DNA of 64,000 nt from an uncultured Algibacter sp. (lineage in GTDB: Bacteria; Bacteroidota; Bacteroidia; Flavobacteriales; Flavobacteriaceae). The notes under the pieces are model-generated. The model worked only from the letters and a program-made list of their open reading frames with translations. It had not been told where the DNA came from and did not search any database. Shown piece by piece: positions 8,709 through 18,287 of this stretch. The translations under genes were made by a program, and so were the position numbers. The stretch spans positions 230,060 through 294,059 of the forward strand of contig NZ_CANKXK010000005.1 in the NCBI RefSeq assembly GCF_947487605.1, read 5' to 3'. Numbering within the stretch: the stretch's first letter is position 1; each line of letters opens with the position of its first letter.

Positions 8709-9542
8709 ATGGATAAACCCAAAAAACATAGTTGGAGATTTAGGCTTCATGAAATTATTTACGAAGCTGATACCCCTGCGGGTAAGGTTTTCGATATCAT
8801 ACTCTTTATTGCCATTATTGTAAGTATCATTTTTGTAATGCTTGAGAGTATAGAAGAAATTGATAACAAATATCATACACTTTTAAATACAGCAGAATGG
8901 GCAATTACAATCTTATTTTCAATAGAATATATTGCTAGAATTATAGCAGTTAAAAAACCTAGCAAATACATTTTTAGCTTTTATGGAGTTATTGATTTAC
9001 TTTCTACAATACCAAAATACTTGTCGTTCTTTTTAGTTGGATCTCATTCTTTAGTAGCATTGAGAGCTTTAAGGCTTCTTCGAGTTTTTAGGATTCTTAA
9101 ACTCACAAGATATATTGGGGAGTCTACTAATCTTATTAGAGCTTTAAAATTAAGCCGAGCGAAAATCATATTGTTTATGATGTTTGTTTTTATTCTTTGT
9201 GTAATTTTAGGAACCGTCATGTATTTGGTTGAAAGTGGACAGGATAGTGGTTTTACAAGTATTCCTAGAAGCGTTTATTGGGCTATTGTAACACTAACTA
9301 CAGTGGGCTATGGCGACATTGCTCCAGCTACGGCATTAGGTCAATTAATAGCCTCGGTTATAATGTTAATGGGTTATGCAATTATTGCGGTGCCTACAGG
9401 TATAGTGTCTGCAGAAATGGTAAGAACAAATAAACGTTCAATTGAAACCAATACGCAAACTTGTCAATATTGCATGGCTAGAAAGCATCGCGACAATGCA
9501 AAATATTGTTACAATTGTGGTGAATTACTAAATGAAGACTAA
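8709..9542 (+). CDS. Voltage-gated-type potassium channel with C-terminal zinc ribbon
   Basis: A 277-residue six-TM ion transporter of the Kv-like family. The order is S1-S3, an S4 helix with repeated arginines (ALRALRLLRVFRILKLTR), S5, a pore loop with the K+ selectivity filter TTVGYGD, and S6 (SVIMLMGYAIIAVPTGIV). After S6 comes a short cytoplasmic tail with a CxxC...CxxC zinc-ribbon pattern (CQYC and CYNC). It ends at TAA 9540-9542 and overlaps the miaA start by 11 bases, so the two are probably translationally coupled. Whether it opens on voltage is inferred from S4 only. Confidence 0.9.
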   Translation: MDKPKKHSWRFRLHEIIYEADTPAGKVFDIILFIAIIVSIIFVMLESIEEIDNKYHTLLNTAEWAITILFSIEYIARIIAVKKPSKYIFSFYGVIDLLSTIPKYLSFFLVGSHSLVALRALRLLRVFRILKLTRYIGESTNLIRALKLSRAKIILFMMFVFILCVILGTVMYLVESGQDSGFTSIPRSVYWAIVTLTTVGYGDIAPATALGQLIASVIMLMGYAIIAVPTGIVSAEMVRTNKRSIETNTQTCQYCMARKHRDNAKYCYNCGELLNED

Positions 9543-10437
9543 ATACCTTATTTCCATAGTTGGTCCAACCGCAATAGGTAAAACGGCACTCAGCATTAAG
9601 TTAGCGCAACATTTTAATACTGAAATAATTTCGGCAGATTCAAGGCAATTTTTTAAGGAAATGCATATAGGTACTGCCGCTCCAACTCCAAATGAGTTAG
9701 CAGGCGCAAAACACCATTTTATTCATCATAAATCTATTCATGATACTTATAATGTTGGAGCTTTCGAAAAAGACGCACTTCAAAAATTAAGTTTTTTATT
9801 TGAATTAAATGATACGATTATTATGGTTGGAGGTTCTGGACTTTATGTCGACGCAGTTACCCATGGTTTAGATGATTTTCCTGAAATTGACAAGAATATA
9901 CGAGAGTCTTTAAATAAGGATTTAAAAACCAAAGGCCTTGAACATCTTCAGAATCAATTACAATCCCTAGACATTGAAGCTTTTAAAACCATAGCTATAG
10001 ATAACCCACATCGTGTTATTAGAGCATTAGAAATTTCAATGGGTACTGGCAAGCCTTATTCTTCTTTTTTAAATCAAGGAAAAGCAAAGCGAAACTTTAA
10101 AACGATAACTATTGGCTTAACGGCAGAAAGGGAAGCGATTTATAATCGCATCAATGAACGCGTCGATATAATGATACGTGATGGCCTTATAAATGAGGTG
10201 AAAAATCTATTCGAATATAAACACCTGAATGCTTTAAATACAGTGGGTTACAAAGAAATATTTAATTATATTGATGGCTCATGGGAATTAGATTTTGCTA
10301 TTTCAGAAATAAAAAAAAATACCCGACGTTTTGCAAAACGACAGCTCACTTGGTTCAAAAAAAACAACAACACTTTTTGGTTTGATTATAAAACTCCAAT
10401 AAATAACATTATAAAAACTATTGAAGATGTTATATAA
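9532..10437 (+). CDS. miaA: tRNA dimethylallyltransferase MiaA
   Basis: MiaA transfers a dimethylallyl group to N6 of A37 in tRNAs that read codons starting with U. The 301-residue product has the P-loop GPTAIGKT (11-18), the DSRQFF substrate motif, the GGSGLYVDA motif and the C-terminal RRFAKRQLTWFK helix typical of the family. Its start overlaps the potassium channel gene and its stop overlaps the following GNAT gene, so the three form an operon on the plus strand. Confidence 0.96.
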   Translation: MKTKYLISIVGPTAIGKTALSIKLAQHFNTEIISADSRQFFKEMHIGTAAPTPNELAGAKHHFIHHKSIHDTYNVGAFEKDALQKLSFLFELNDTIIMVGGSGLYVDAVTHGLDDFPEIDKNIRESLNKDLKTKGLEHLQNQLQSLDIEAFKTIAIDNPHRVIRALEISMGTGKPYSSFLNQGKAKRNFKTITIGLTAEREAIYNRINERVDIMIRDGLINEVKNLFEYKHLNALNTVGYKEIFNYIDGSWELDFAISEIKKNTRRFAKRQLTWFKKNNNTFWFDYKTPINNIIKTIEDVI

Positions 10438-11104
10438 TGAAACACCGCTTGACAATCCTGTTTGGTATGCATTAACAGAACACCAGTATAATGAAGCTAT
10501 AGATTATGGGAATGTGAAGTTTTATCATCCAAATTATGCGCCATTTGGAGCTTTTATAAATAATGAAGATACCAGTGAAGCTATTGATGCCCATTCTAAA
10601 CTAATTAAAGATTTTTTTATCGTAGGCGATAAACCAAAATTACCTTCACATATAAATTCTATTAAAGAATACATAGGATTGCAAATGATTGTGTATAATA
10701 AAATAGACTATGCAATTACAGAAAACATTATAGAGCTTACCAAAAAGCATTATGATGACTTAATGGTTTTAATAAAATTAGTATATCCAGATTTTTTTAA
10801 AGAGAAAACACAAAAATTAGGACAATACTTTGGTATTTATAAAGATGGAAAACTGGTAGCAGCAGCTGGTGAACGTATGCAAACCAAAAATTTTATTGAA
10901 ATAAGTGCCGTTATAACTCATCCTGACTATACAGGAAATGGTTACGCTAAACAACTTATTACACATACTGCAAATGGTATTTTTACAAAGAGTAAAATAC
11001 CGTTTCTACATGTTGACCAAACCAACATTAATCCTATTCAGCTTTATAAAAAATTAGGATTTCAACTAAGAAGAACATTTAGCTTTTGGAGAATTCGAGT
11101 TTAA
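10427..11104 (+). CDS. GNAT family N-acetyltransferase
   Basis: A 225-residue acetyl-CoA-dependent acetyltransferase. The acceptor substrate is unknown. The C-terminal half holds the GNAT core (VAAAGERMQTKNFIEISAVI, then the acetyl-CoA loop DYTGNGYAKQLITH and FLHVDQTNINPIQLYKKLGF). The N-terminal half resembles the FR47-like lead domain. The frame is open to a TTG at 10421, but the ATG at 10427 is the likelier start. It overlaps miaA by 11 bases and is convergent with parC, whose stop is at 11101. Confidence 0.85.
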   Translation: MLYNETPLDNPVWYALTEHQYNEAIDYGNVKFYHPNYAPFGAFINNEDTSEAIDAHSKLIKDFFIVGDKPKLPSHINSIKEYIGLQMIVYNKIDYAITENIIELTKKHYDDLMVLIKLVYPDFFKEKTQKLGQYFGIYKDGKLVAAAGERMQTKNFIEISAVITHPDYTGNGYAKQLITHTANGIFTKSKIPFLHVDQTNINPIQLYKKLGFQLRRTFSFWRIRV

Positions 11105-13722
11105 AATAATGTAATCTGTCCCTCTTCATCAATTTCAAAATTATCACTAGAACCATTTTCTGAAGTAATCTCAGTTTCATCAATTACTTCTAATTCGTCA
11201 GCATGCACTACTTCTGGTGCTTCATAAGGCAAAGGATCTAGTAAGTTTACTTGATTTACTTTATCCTTAGTTAATTGATTTCCTAAAGCAGCAATACCCT
11301 TAACCGAAATAAATTCTTCTAGATTTATTTCTAGGTTATCTTTTCTCTCTTTACCGCGTTCTTTAGCATAAACTACTTCTGCCATTGGTTTCCAATCGGT
11401 AGAAACAATCTCTAATTGCGAATTAGGATGATCTGGGATAAAAGACTCTTCGCGTCCTTCATTATCAATTAAAAAACGTTTAACATAATACAGCGCCTTT
11501 TCTCCATTAAAATATACCGCAGAAATTGGTTTCTTAGGAACCCATTTCTCCAGAACTATCATATCATTATCAAAATGCATGGTAACTTCTGGTGTCACCG
11601 TTTTAACTATCCCAGATTGAGTGATAATAAGTAATTTGTCCTCACCTCGAAACTCGCCAACTAATTCCCCTCTCCCATCTACATTAAGTCTTTGTACGTT
11701 ATCATCAAACCAGATTTTACGTGGTTTTAAAGTAGAAACACCTTTCTCCTTTAATTCTACACGCTTAATAGAATATTTAGTAACTAAATTTCCTTTGGAG
11801 GTACGACCTTTAATAAGAATATCTGCAAAATCAATATCCCATTTTAATTTTTTAATACTTCCTGCTTGTCGTAAATTAATACTAACGACTTCTGCTTCGC
11901 CATTAGGGTTTGCTGAAAAATATAAAGCGACGGATCCTTTGCTATCATTAGTTAAGTCGTATTCTCTGTCTCTTGTTATAGAGGTAACTGCAAACCTTTT
12001 AATATATGAAGGTCCAGATTTTCCATCGCGATAAATCATGTTATATATAGTACGCTTATCCTTCTTTTTAAAGACAGCTACATGGATAATATCCTTACCA
12101 ATAAAGGTTTTAGAGTCTACTTTCGTAACCATCATTTTACCTTCTTTTGTAAAAACAATAATATCATCAATATCGCTGCAATCTCCAACATATTCATCTC
12201 TTCTAAGCGAGGTACCAACAAATCCTTCTGCTCTATTTACATAAAGTTTCGTATTTCTAATAACCACTTTAGTTGCGTCTACATCATCAAAAACTCTTAT
12301 TTCAGTTTTGCGTTCTCGCCCTTCTCCATATTCTTTTTTAAGTCTTGTAAAATAAGCAATCGCATAATCAATTAGGTTTGCTAAATGATGTTTTATCTCT
12401 GCTATTTGATCTTCTAATGCATCAATTTTCTGCTGTGCTTTATCTATATCGAACTTCGAAATACGTTTAATTCTAATTTCAGTTAAACGGACAATATCAT
12501 CTTCAGTTACGCCACGTTTTAAATGCTTTATGTGTGGCTGTAACCCCTTGTCTATAGCACTTATTACACCTTCCCATGTTTCTTCTTCTTCAATATCGCG
12601 ATAAATCCTATTTTCTATAAAAATCCGTTCCAAAGAAGCGAAATGCCATTGTTCTTCAAGTTCGCTAAGCTTAATCTCTAATTCTTGCTTTAATAGTTGA
12701 ACCGTGTTATCTGTACTTCTACGCAACATTTCGGTAACACCAATAAATAATGGTTTATTATCCTCAATAACACAACCTAAAGGTGAGATAGAGGATTCGC
12801 AACTAGTAAAAGCGTAAAGGGCATCAATTGTTTTATCTGGAGATAAACCAGAAGGTAAATGCACTAGAATTTCAACTTCTGCAGCTGTATTATCTTCAAT
12901 TTTTTTGACTTTAATTTTCCCCTTGTCATTAGCCTTTAGTATAGAATCTATTAAAGATGATGTGGTTGTCCCGAAAGGTAGTTCGGTAATGACCAATGTA
13001 TTCTTATCGAGCTGCGATATCTTAGCACGTACACGTACCTTACCACCTCGATTACCATCATTATAATTTGAGAAATCTGCAATTCCTGCTGTTGGAAAAT
13101 CTGGAAGAATGGTAAACCTTTTTCCTTGTAAATGTTTTATTGAAGCATCAATAAGCTCTAAAAAATTATGAGGCAATATTTTTGTTGACAAACCAACAGC
13201 TATCCCCTCGCCTCCTTGTGCTAATAATAGTGGAAACATGACTGGTAAGTTAACTGGCTCTTTACGACGACCATCATAACTTGCTTGCCACTCCGTAATT
13301 TTAGGGTTGAAAACAACGTCTAATCCAAACTTAGAAATGCGAGCTTCAATATAACGAGATGCTGCTGCTCTATCCCCAGTTAAAATATTTCCCCAGTTTC
13401 CTTGGGTGTCTATTAACAAATCTTTTTGTCCAATTTGAACCATAGCATCTGCTATACTCGCATCTCCATGCGGATGGTACTGCATAGTATGCCCAACAAT
13501 ATTGGCTACTTTGTTATAGCGTCCATCATCTAAATCTTTCATGGAATGCATGATACGACGCTGTACTGGCTTAAAACCATCTTCAATTGCAGGTACCGCA
13601 CGCTCCAAAATAACATAAGACGCATAATCTAGAAACCAATCTTTATACATACCTGTTACGCGGGTAATGGTTTCTTGTGGTTCGTCTTGTTGGTTTATTA
13701 AATCGTCGCTTTCTTCTGTCAT
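11101..13722 (-). CDS. parC: DNA topoisomerase IV subunit A
   Basis: The breakage-reunion subunit of topoisomerase IV, which decatenates daughter chromosomes. The 873-residue chain has the winged-helix/tower region with the catalytic tyrosine Tyr124 in ASRYIEAR, the HPHGDAS segment, and a C-terminal beta-pinwheel domain that is more degenerate than in GyrA; an acidic tail (VIDETEITSENGSSD) closes it. It is called ParC, not GyrA, because it shares an operon with a ParE-type subunit and a clear gyrA lies at 31367-33907. Its ATG overlaps the stop of the upstream membrane-protein gene by one base (TAATG). Confidence 0.93.
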   Translation of the reverse strand: MTEESDDLINQQDEPQETITRVTGMYKDWFLDYASYVILERAVPAIEDGFKPVQRRIMHSMKDLDDGRYNKVANIVGHTMQYHPHGDASIADAMVQIGQKDLLIDTQGNWGNILTGDRAAASRYIEARISKFGLDVVFNPKITEWQASYDGRRKEPVNLPVMFPLLLAQGGEGIAVGLSTKILPHNFLELIDASIKHLQGKRFTILPDFPTAGIADFSNYNDGNRGGKVRVRAKISQLDKNTLVITELPFGTTTSSLIDSILKANDKGKIKVKKIEDNTAAEVEILVHLPSGLSPDKTIDALYAFTSCESSISPLGCVIEDNKPLFIGVTEMLRRSTDNTVQLLKQELEIKLSELEEQWHFASLERIFIENRIYRDIEEEETWEGVISAIDKGLQPHIKHLKRGVTEDDIVRLTEIRIKRISKFDIDKAQQKIDALEDQIAEIKHHLANLIDYAIAYFTRLKKEYGEGRERKTEIRVFDDVDATKVVIRNTKLYVNRAEGFVGTSLRRDEYVGDCSDIDDIIVFTKEGKMMVTKVDSKTFIGKDIIHVAVFKKKDKRTIYNMIYRDGKSGPSYIKRFAVTSITRDREYDLTNDSKGSVALYFSANPNGEAEVVSINLRQAGSIKKLKWDIDFADILIKGRTSKGNLVTKYSIKRVELKEKGVSTLKPRKIWFDDNVQRLNVDGRGELVGEFRGEDKLLIITQSGIVKTVTPEVTMHFDNDMIVLEKWVPKKPISAVYFNGEKALYYVKRFLIDNEGREESFIPDHPNSQLEIVSTDWKPMAEVVYAKERGKERKDNLEINLEEFISVKGIAALGNQLTKDKVNQVNLLDPLPYEAPEVVHADELEVIDETEITSENGSSDNFEIDEEGQITLF

Positions 13723-14207
13723 TAAATAGTTTCTTTATTTCTATTAGCTTTTACCATTTTTCGTAAAGACTGTCTTATATATTTTCTTTTTTTTCTATTA
13801 ACTAGTGTCACATTAAAATTTGCTCGTTTTGTATTACCAGAAGGTTTTTTAATATATAAAGTCAAACTTTTGTATACCAAATAATTGCTAAACTTATAGG
13901 AAATTAAATCTGCTTTTTCAAATTCTACTTTGTATTCTCTATAATTTAAATAATCGGTTAAAAGTAAGCCGCGATTTATCAAAACCACTTTCATTCCATC
14001 GCTATCATATTCGAAATATTTGGCAATCCAATGTACTAGAAACAATAGGCCAACAAATCCAAGTAAAAGCATTAAAAAAGTATAGGTAGCATTCCCTGTT
14101 AAATCTTTGAAAGCACTAAAAACTGTTGCCATAATAATGGCTATAACAATAAGAATAAAATATACCGAAATAATTACATTTCGAATTTTACCATTATTTG
14201 TTCTCAT
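13722..14207 (-). CDS. Small membrane protein in the topoisomerase IV operon
   Basis: A 161-residue protein with two hydrophobic segments at about 10-30 (VIISVYFILIVIAIIMATVF) and 40-60 (FLMLLLGFVGLLFLVHWIA). A basic C-terminal region of about 100 residues follows. Its beta-strand pattern (DGMKVVLINRGLLLTDYLNYREYKVEFEKADL, here split by strands) could be a PH-like domain, but I am not certain. The gene sits between the small basic protein and parC and its stop overlaps the parC start, so it is co-transcribed with parE and parC. I do not recognise a named family. Confidence 0.7.
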   Translation of the reverse strand: MRTNNGKIRNVIISVYFILIVIAIIMATVFSAFKDLTGNATYTFLMLLLGFVGLLFLVHWIAKYFEYDSDGMKVVLINRGLLLTDYLNYREYKVEFEKADLISYKFSNYLVYKSLTLYIKKPSGNTKRANFNVTLVNRKKRKYIRQSLRKMVKANRNKETI

Positions 14208-14256
14208 AGATTTTTCTAATTATTTACTCTATACTTTGAAGCCATAAAATTCTCTT

Positions 14257-14400
14257 TTAAGTAACTCTTTTTTTTGGTTTACCGTTAAGCATTACTCTTC
14301 CTTTTTTAGGGCGTTTTTTTGCATTGTCTTTCACATTGTGGGCATGCAAATAATCATAAGATCTTTTTTTTGCCACTTTCTTGTCTTTATTATACAACAT
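14257..14400 (-). CDS. 47-residue highly basic protein between parE and the membrane protein
   Basis: A short frame runs from ATG (14398-14400) to TAA (14257-14259). Translated, it gives 47 residues with about 16 lysines and arginines: it begins MLYNKDKKVAKKRSYDY and ends NGKPKKRVT. It starts 13 bases after the parE stop and ends 50 bases before the next gene, as expected inside an operon. The composition suggests nucleic-acid binding. It could also be a chance frame in an AT-rich gap, but the lysine-rich codon pattern without stops and the tight placement argue for a real gene. No family is recognised. Confidence 0.5.
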   Translation of the reverse strand: MLYNKDKKVAKKRSYDYLHAHNVKDNAKKRPKKGRVMLNGKPKKRVT

Positions 14401-14413
14401 ATCTAGTTTAATT

Positions 14414-16270
14414 TTAGTTTTCTTCTATTAAGTCCAATTCAACTTTAAGATTATCAATTATAAATTCTTGACGTGATGGTGTATTTTTTCCCATATAAAA
14501 TGCTAATAACTCTTCAATGGACATATTATCGTCTAGCATTATTGGATCTAAACGAATATCGTCCCCTATAAAATGTTTGAACTCATCTGGCGAAATTTCA
14601 CCAAGTCCTTTAAATCGTGTTATTTCTGGTTTTGGTTTTAATTTTTCTATGGCATTACGTCTTTCTTCTTCAGAATAGCAATAAATAGTTTCCTTTTTAT
14701 TTCGAACTCTAAAAAGTGGTGTTTGGAGTATGTAGAGGTGACCTTCTTTAATTACTTCAGGAAAAAATTGAAGAAAAAATGTAATGAGCAGTAGACGAAT
14801 ATGCATTCCATCTACATCAGCATCTGTAGCAATTACAACATTATTATAGCGTAAATCTTCTAATGTTTCTTCAATATTTAATGCAGCTTGTAAAAGATTA
14901 AATTCTTCGTTTTCGTAAACTATTTTTTTGCTTAAACCGTAACAATTTAAAGGCTTTCCTTTTAAACTAAAAACAGCTTGTGTATTAACATCGCGCGATT
15001 TGGTTATGCTTCCAGACGCCGAATCTCCCTCGGTAATAAACAAAGTTGTTTCTAGGTTACGTTCGTTTTTAGTATCTCCAAAATGAACACGACAATCGCG
15101 CAATTTTTTATTATGTAAACTCGCTTTTTTTGCCCGATCTTTTGCGAGCTTTCTAATTCCAGAAAGTTCTTTACGCTCTCTCTCGGCTTGTAATATTTTA
15201 CGCTGAATCCTCTCTGCTGAATCTGGATTTTTATGTAAAAAATTATCTAAGTTTCTTTTTATAAAATCATTAATATAGGTTCTTACGGTTGGCAAATCAC
15301 CTCCCATATCTGTTGAACCTAGTTTTGTTTTTGTTTGACTTTCAAAAACAGGCTCCATTACTTTAATTGCTATGGCACTTACAACCGATTTTCGAATATC
15401 TGAAGCATCATAATTTTTTCCATAAAACTCTCGAATGGTTTTAACCAAAGATTCTCTAAAGGCATTTAAATGTGTTCCCCCTTGGGTTGTATTCTGCCCA
15501 TTTACAAAAGAATGATACTCTTCGCTATACTGCGTTTTACTATGCGTTAAGGCTATTTCTATGTCGTCGCCTCGTAAATGTATTATTGGGTACAACCTGT
15601 CTGATTCATTAATATTTTCACTTAATAAATCTTTTAGTCCGTTTTCGCTATAATATTTTTCGCCATTAAAAACTATGGTTAAACCTGGGTTTAAATACAC
15701 ATAGTTTTTAAGCATCTTAACAATGTATTCACTTCTATATTTATACTTTTTAAAAATGAGATCATCTGGAACAAAAGATACTTTGGTTCCTTTACGGCGA
15801 GAGGTATCATCAAGTAAATCTTGACTCATTAAATTACCTTGCTCAAATTCCGCAGAAGCACTCTTGCTATCACGGGTTGATTCTACCCTAAAATAAGATG
15901 ACAAGGCATTAACTGCCTTTGTACCCACGCCATTTAATCCTACAGATTTTTTAAATGCTTTGGAATCGTACTTTCCACCAGTATTCATTTTAGAAACAAC
16001 ATCTACCACTTTTCCTAATGGGATACCACGACCATAATCGCGTACAGTAACTTTAGTACCTTGAATAGAAATTTCAATGGTTTTACCAGCACCCATAACA
16101 TACTCGTCAATCGAGTTGTCAATTACTTCTTTTAGAAGAATATAGATACCATCATCTGGGGACGATCCATCTCCGAGTTTCCCAATATACATACCTGGTC
16201 GCATACGAATATGCTCTTTCCAATCGAGTGAACGTATATTATCTTCGGTATAATTAGATTGTACAGCCAT
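14414..16270 (-). CDS. parE: DNA topoisomerase IV subunit B
   Basis: The ATPase subunit of topoisomerase IV. The 618-residue protein has the GHKL ATPase domain with [18 protein letters not shown] and [13 protein letters not shown] motifs in the first 130 residues, the transducer domain, and the Toprim domain with [10 protein letters not shown] and [11 protein letters not shown]. The family's C-terminal end is [17 protein letters not shown]. The length is that of ParE, shorter than most GyrB proteins. It is the first gene of a four-gene minus-strand operon with the basic protein, membrane protein and parC. Confidence 0.94.
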   Translation of the reverse strand: MAVQSNYTEDNIRSLDWKEHIRMRPGMYIGKLGDGSSPDDGIYILLKEVIDNSIDEYVMGAGKTIEISIQGTKVTVRDYGRGIPLGKVVDVVSKMNTGGKYDSKAFKKSVGLNGVGTKAVNALSSYFRVESTRDSKSASAEFEQGNLMSQDLLDDTSRRKGTKVSFVPDDLIFKKYKYRSEYIVKMLKNYVYLNPGLTIVFNGEKYYSENGLKDLLSENINESDRLYPIIHLRGDDIEIALTHSKTQYSEEYHSFVNGQNTTQGGTHLNAFRESLVKTIREFYGKNYDASDIRKSVVSAIAIKVMEPVFESQTKTKLGSTDMGGDLPTVRTYINDFIKRNLDNFLHKNPDSAERIQRKILQAERERKELSGIRKLAKDRAKKASLHNKKLRDCRVHFGDTKNERNLETTLFITEGDSASGSITKSRDVNTQAVFSLKGKPLNCYGLSKKIVYENEEFNLLQAALNIEETLEDLRYNNVVIATDADVDGMHIRLLLITFFLQFFPEVIKEGHLYILQTPLFRVRNKKETIYCYSEEERRNAIEKLKPKPEITRFKGLGEISPDEFKHFIGDDIRLDPIMLDDNMSIEELLAFYMGKNTPSRQEFIIDNLKVELDLIEEN

Positions 16271-16395
16271 AAAAACTCGTAAAAATTTGTGATAGAATGC
16301 TAATATAGTATTTCAATAGAAAAAATGAAATAGCTCCTAAACAAAGTAATTAACAATAAAAGTACAATAATGTTGAGAACATTTAGTTGCCTTTT

Positions 16396-17292
16396 CTACT
16401 TTTTTTTAACAGACACAAAAAGAATCCCAACTATTACCAGTAAAGCTCCAAAAAGCTGCATTAGCGTTAATATTTCATCTAACAATATGGCCGCAAGGAT
16501 AATAGTAGATATAGGCCCGATGCCTGCAATAATTGCAAAGTTTGATGAGTCAATCATTTTAATAGAAAGCGATACCAAATACGATGGAATTACGGTTGCT
16601 ACAATTGCAATTAAAAAGCCAATAAAATATACTTGCCACGGATATCCATAAAGATTAGTTTGTGTTACAAATCCGTAATGAATAAAAACACAAAAACAAG
16701 AAACCAACATAGCATAAGTTGTAAATTTAACAACACCAAATTTTGGTATCAACCAGCCACTTCCAACAAGATAAGATGCGTATGTTATGGCGCTCAACAA
16801 AATAAAAGCACCCCCTATGTATGTTTCAAGACCAGAAATAGCAACTTCATCCCAAAAGGCAAATACAATTCCCAAATAAGTTAATAATATAGCCGCACAT
16901 TGCAGAAAACTTATGCTTTTCTTGAAAAAAAGCTTGTTTAAAACGAGTACTATGGTTGGATACACAAATAGAATAATACGCTCTAAACTTGCCTTAATAT
17001 ATAAGAGACCAATAAAATCGAAATAACTAGCTAAATAATAACCAACTATACCAAAAAACACAACCCACAAATAGTCTTTTTTTGTTACTTTAATTATGGT
17101 ATCATGCTTGCTTTGATATACTAAAACACCTATATAAAATGGAAACGAAAACAGCATACGTAATAACAAAACACTTATAGCATCAATGTTATACTTATAA
17201 GCCAATTTAACCATAACCGCTTTTGAAGAAAATAGAACAATACCTAAAATACCTAAAAGCACACCATAAATAAATGTTTTGGAGTTTTGCAT
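16396..17292 (-). CDS. DMT superfamily (EamA) transporter
   Basis: A 298-residue inner-membrane protein with ten predicted transmembrane helices arranged as two EamA repeats. It is almost wholly hydrophobic, with short charged loops (YQSKHDTIIKVTKKD) and a lysine-rich end (VSVKKK). The substrate (amino acid, nucleobase or other small metabolite) is unknown. It lies divergently from the lipoprotein gene at 17484 and downstream of no obvious partner. Confidence 0.85.
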   Translation of the reverse strand: MQNSKTFIYGVLLGILGIVLFSSKAVMVKLAYKYNIDAISVLLLRMLFSFPFYIGVLVYQSKHDTIIKVTKKDYLWVVFFGIVGYYLASYFDFIGLLYIKASLERIILFVYPTIVLVLNKLFFKKSISFLQCAAILLTYLGIVFAFWDEVAISGLETYIGGAFILLSAITYASYLVGSGWLIPKFGVVKFTTYAMLVSCFCVFIHYGFVTQTNLYGYPWQVYFIGFLIAIVATVIPSYLVSLSIKMIDSSNFAIIAGIGPISTIILAAILLDEILTLMQLFGALLVIVGILFVSVKKK

Positions 17293-17483
17293 GAAACGAA
17301 TATAGCCTTGTTGTATTTGTATGGAACATTTTAAAAATAACTATTACGATGTTCAAACGTTATTTCTAAAAACTTTATTGAAACATATATTGTTTATAAT
17401 TACTTACAATAATGTATTGCTTTTCTGATATTTTTATATAGTTTTAACATTAGCTATTAACCTTAAAACTAGTATCATTTATT

Positions 17484-18167
17484 ATGAAACAATTTATTAA
17501 AAACACTATTCTTATTACTATTTGTATTTTTCTTGTTAACTGCAGCAGCGATAGTAATTCAGATAAAGATGGACCAAAAACAGTAAACACAGATAATTAT
17601 TTATACTTTATCTCTGGAGAAGTTGATGGAGAATCCTTTTTATATGGGTTAGAAACAGAACCTACCTCTATCGAATATACAAATGTGTTCGGAAAATCTG
17701 GGGTTTGTACGTCAGACAATACAAGCTATGGAGGTATTAATTATAATTCCGGTGTTTATCCATCCTTTTCAGGAGGTTCAAGTATATTTTTCGATTTTGT
17801 GCGGTTCTATTTATGCTCAAGTTCTCAATCAAAACTAGAATTATTTAATGATTCATTTCCAGTAAAGTCTTATCCCCTTTCAGTTTCAGACAACACCATT
17901 TCGGGTACGAACGGCAGCATAGCTATTTCTTATTCACCAAATGTAAACAACGATTTGTATTACACTTCCTTTAATGGATCAAGTATAAATGGGTCTTTTA
18001 CGATTACAAAGTCTACAGAAAAAAATCAGTTTTTATTAAATCAACTTATCGATGCATATCAAGAAATTGAAGGAACATTTTCAGGCACTTTGTATAATGT
18101 AGAAGATTCATCAGACACTGTAGAAATTACAAATGGTGCATTTAAATTACAGGTGAAATTATTATAA
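17484..18167 (+). CDS. Hypothetical lipoprotein
   Basis: A 227-residue exported protein. The first 21 residues form a lipoprotein signal with lipobox LVNC; the lipidated Cys is followed by SSDSNSD, so no Asp directly at +2. The mature region is Ser/Thr/Asn-rich with no recognised domain; predicted strands (FFDFVRFYLC, GSIAISYSP, SFNGSSINGSFTI) suggest a beta-sandwich. No function is proposed. Confidence 0.75.
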   Translation: MKQFIKNTILITICIFLVNCSSDSNSDKDGPKTVNTDNYLYFISGEVDGESFLYGLETEPTSIEYTNVFGKSGVCTSDNTSYGGINYNSGVYPSFSGGSSIFFDFVRFYLCSSSQSKLELFNDSFPVKSYPLSVSDNTISGTNGSIAISYSPNVNNDLYYTSFNGSSINGSFTITKSTEKNQFLLNQLIDAYQEIEGTFSGTLYNVEDSSDTVEITNGAFKLQVKLL

Positions 18168-18204
18168 TCACTTAAGTAACTATTGCTTTTCTGCATATTA
18201 AAAG

Positions 18205-18258
18205 CGAACTTCGCTTATCGGCTGATATAAGTCACCTGTACTAAACTTGTTTCAGTAT
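18205..18258. repeat. REP-like hairpins between lipoprotein and S41 peptidase genes
   Basis: AAGCGAACTTCGCTT is a short hairpin, and bases 18241-18258 are an 18-base word (CTAAACTTGTTTCAGTAT) that recurs exactly, in reverse complement, at 20640-20657. The 18-mer has a palindromic core of the form CTRAA-nnnnn-TTYAG. Together this looks like remains of an intergenic repeat family. Confidence 0.45.
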
Positions 18259-18287
18259 TAAAATTGGTAATGACTAAAACAAATACT

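Noticed and set aside
11621..12375. Several plus-strand frames within parC
   Set aside because: They are shadows of parC with no known domains and no regulatory signals.
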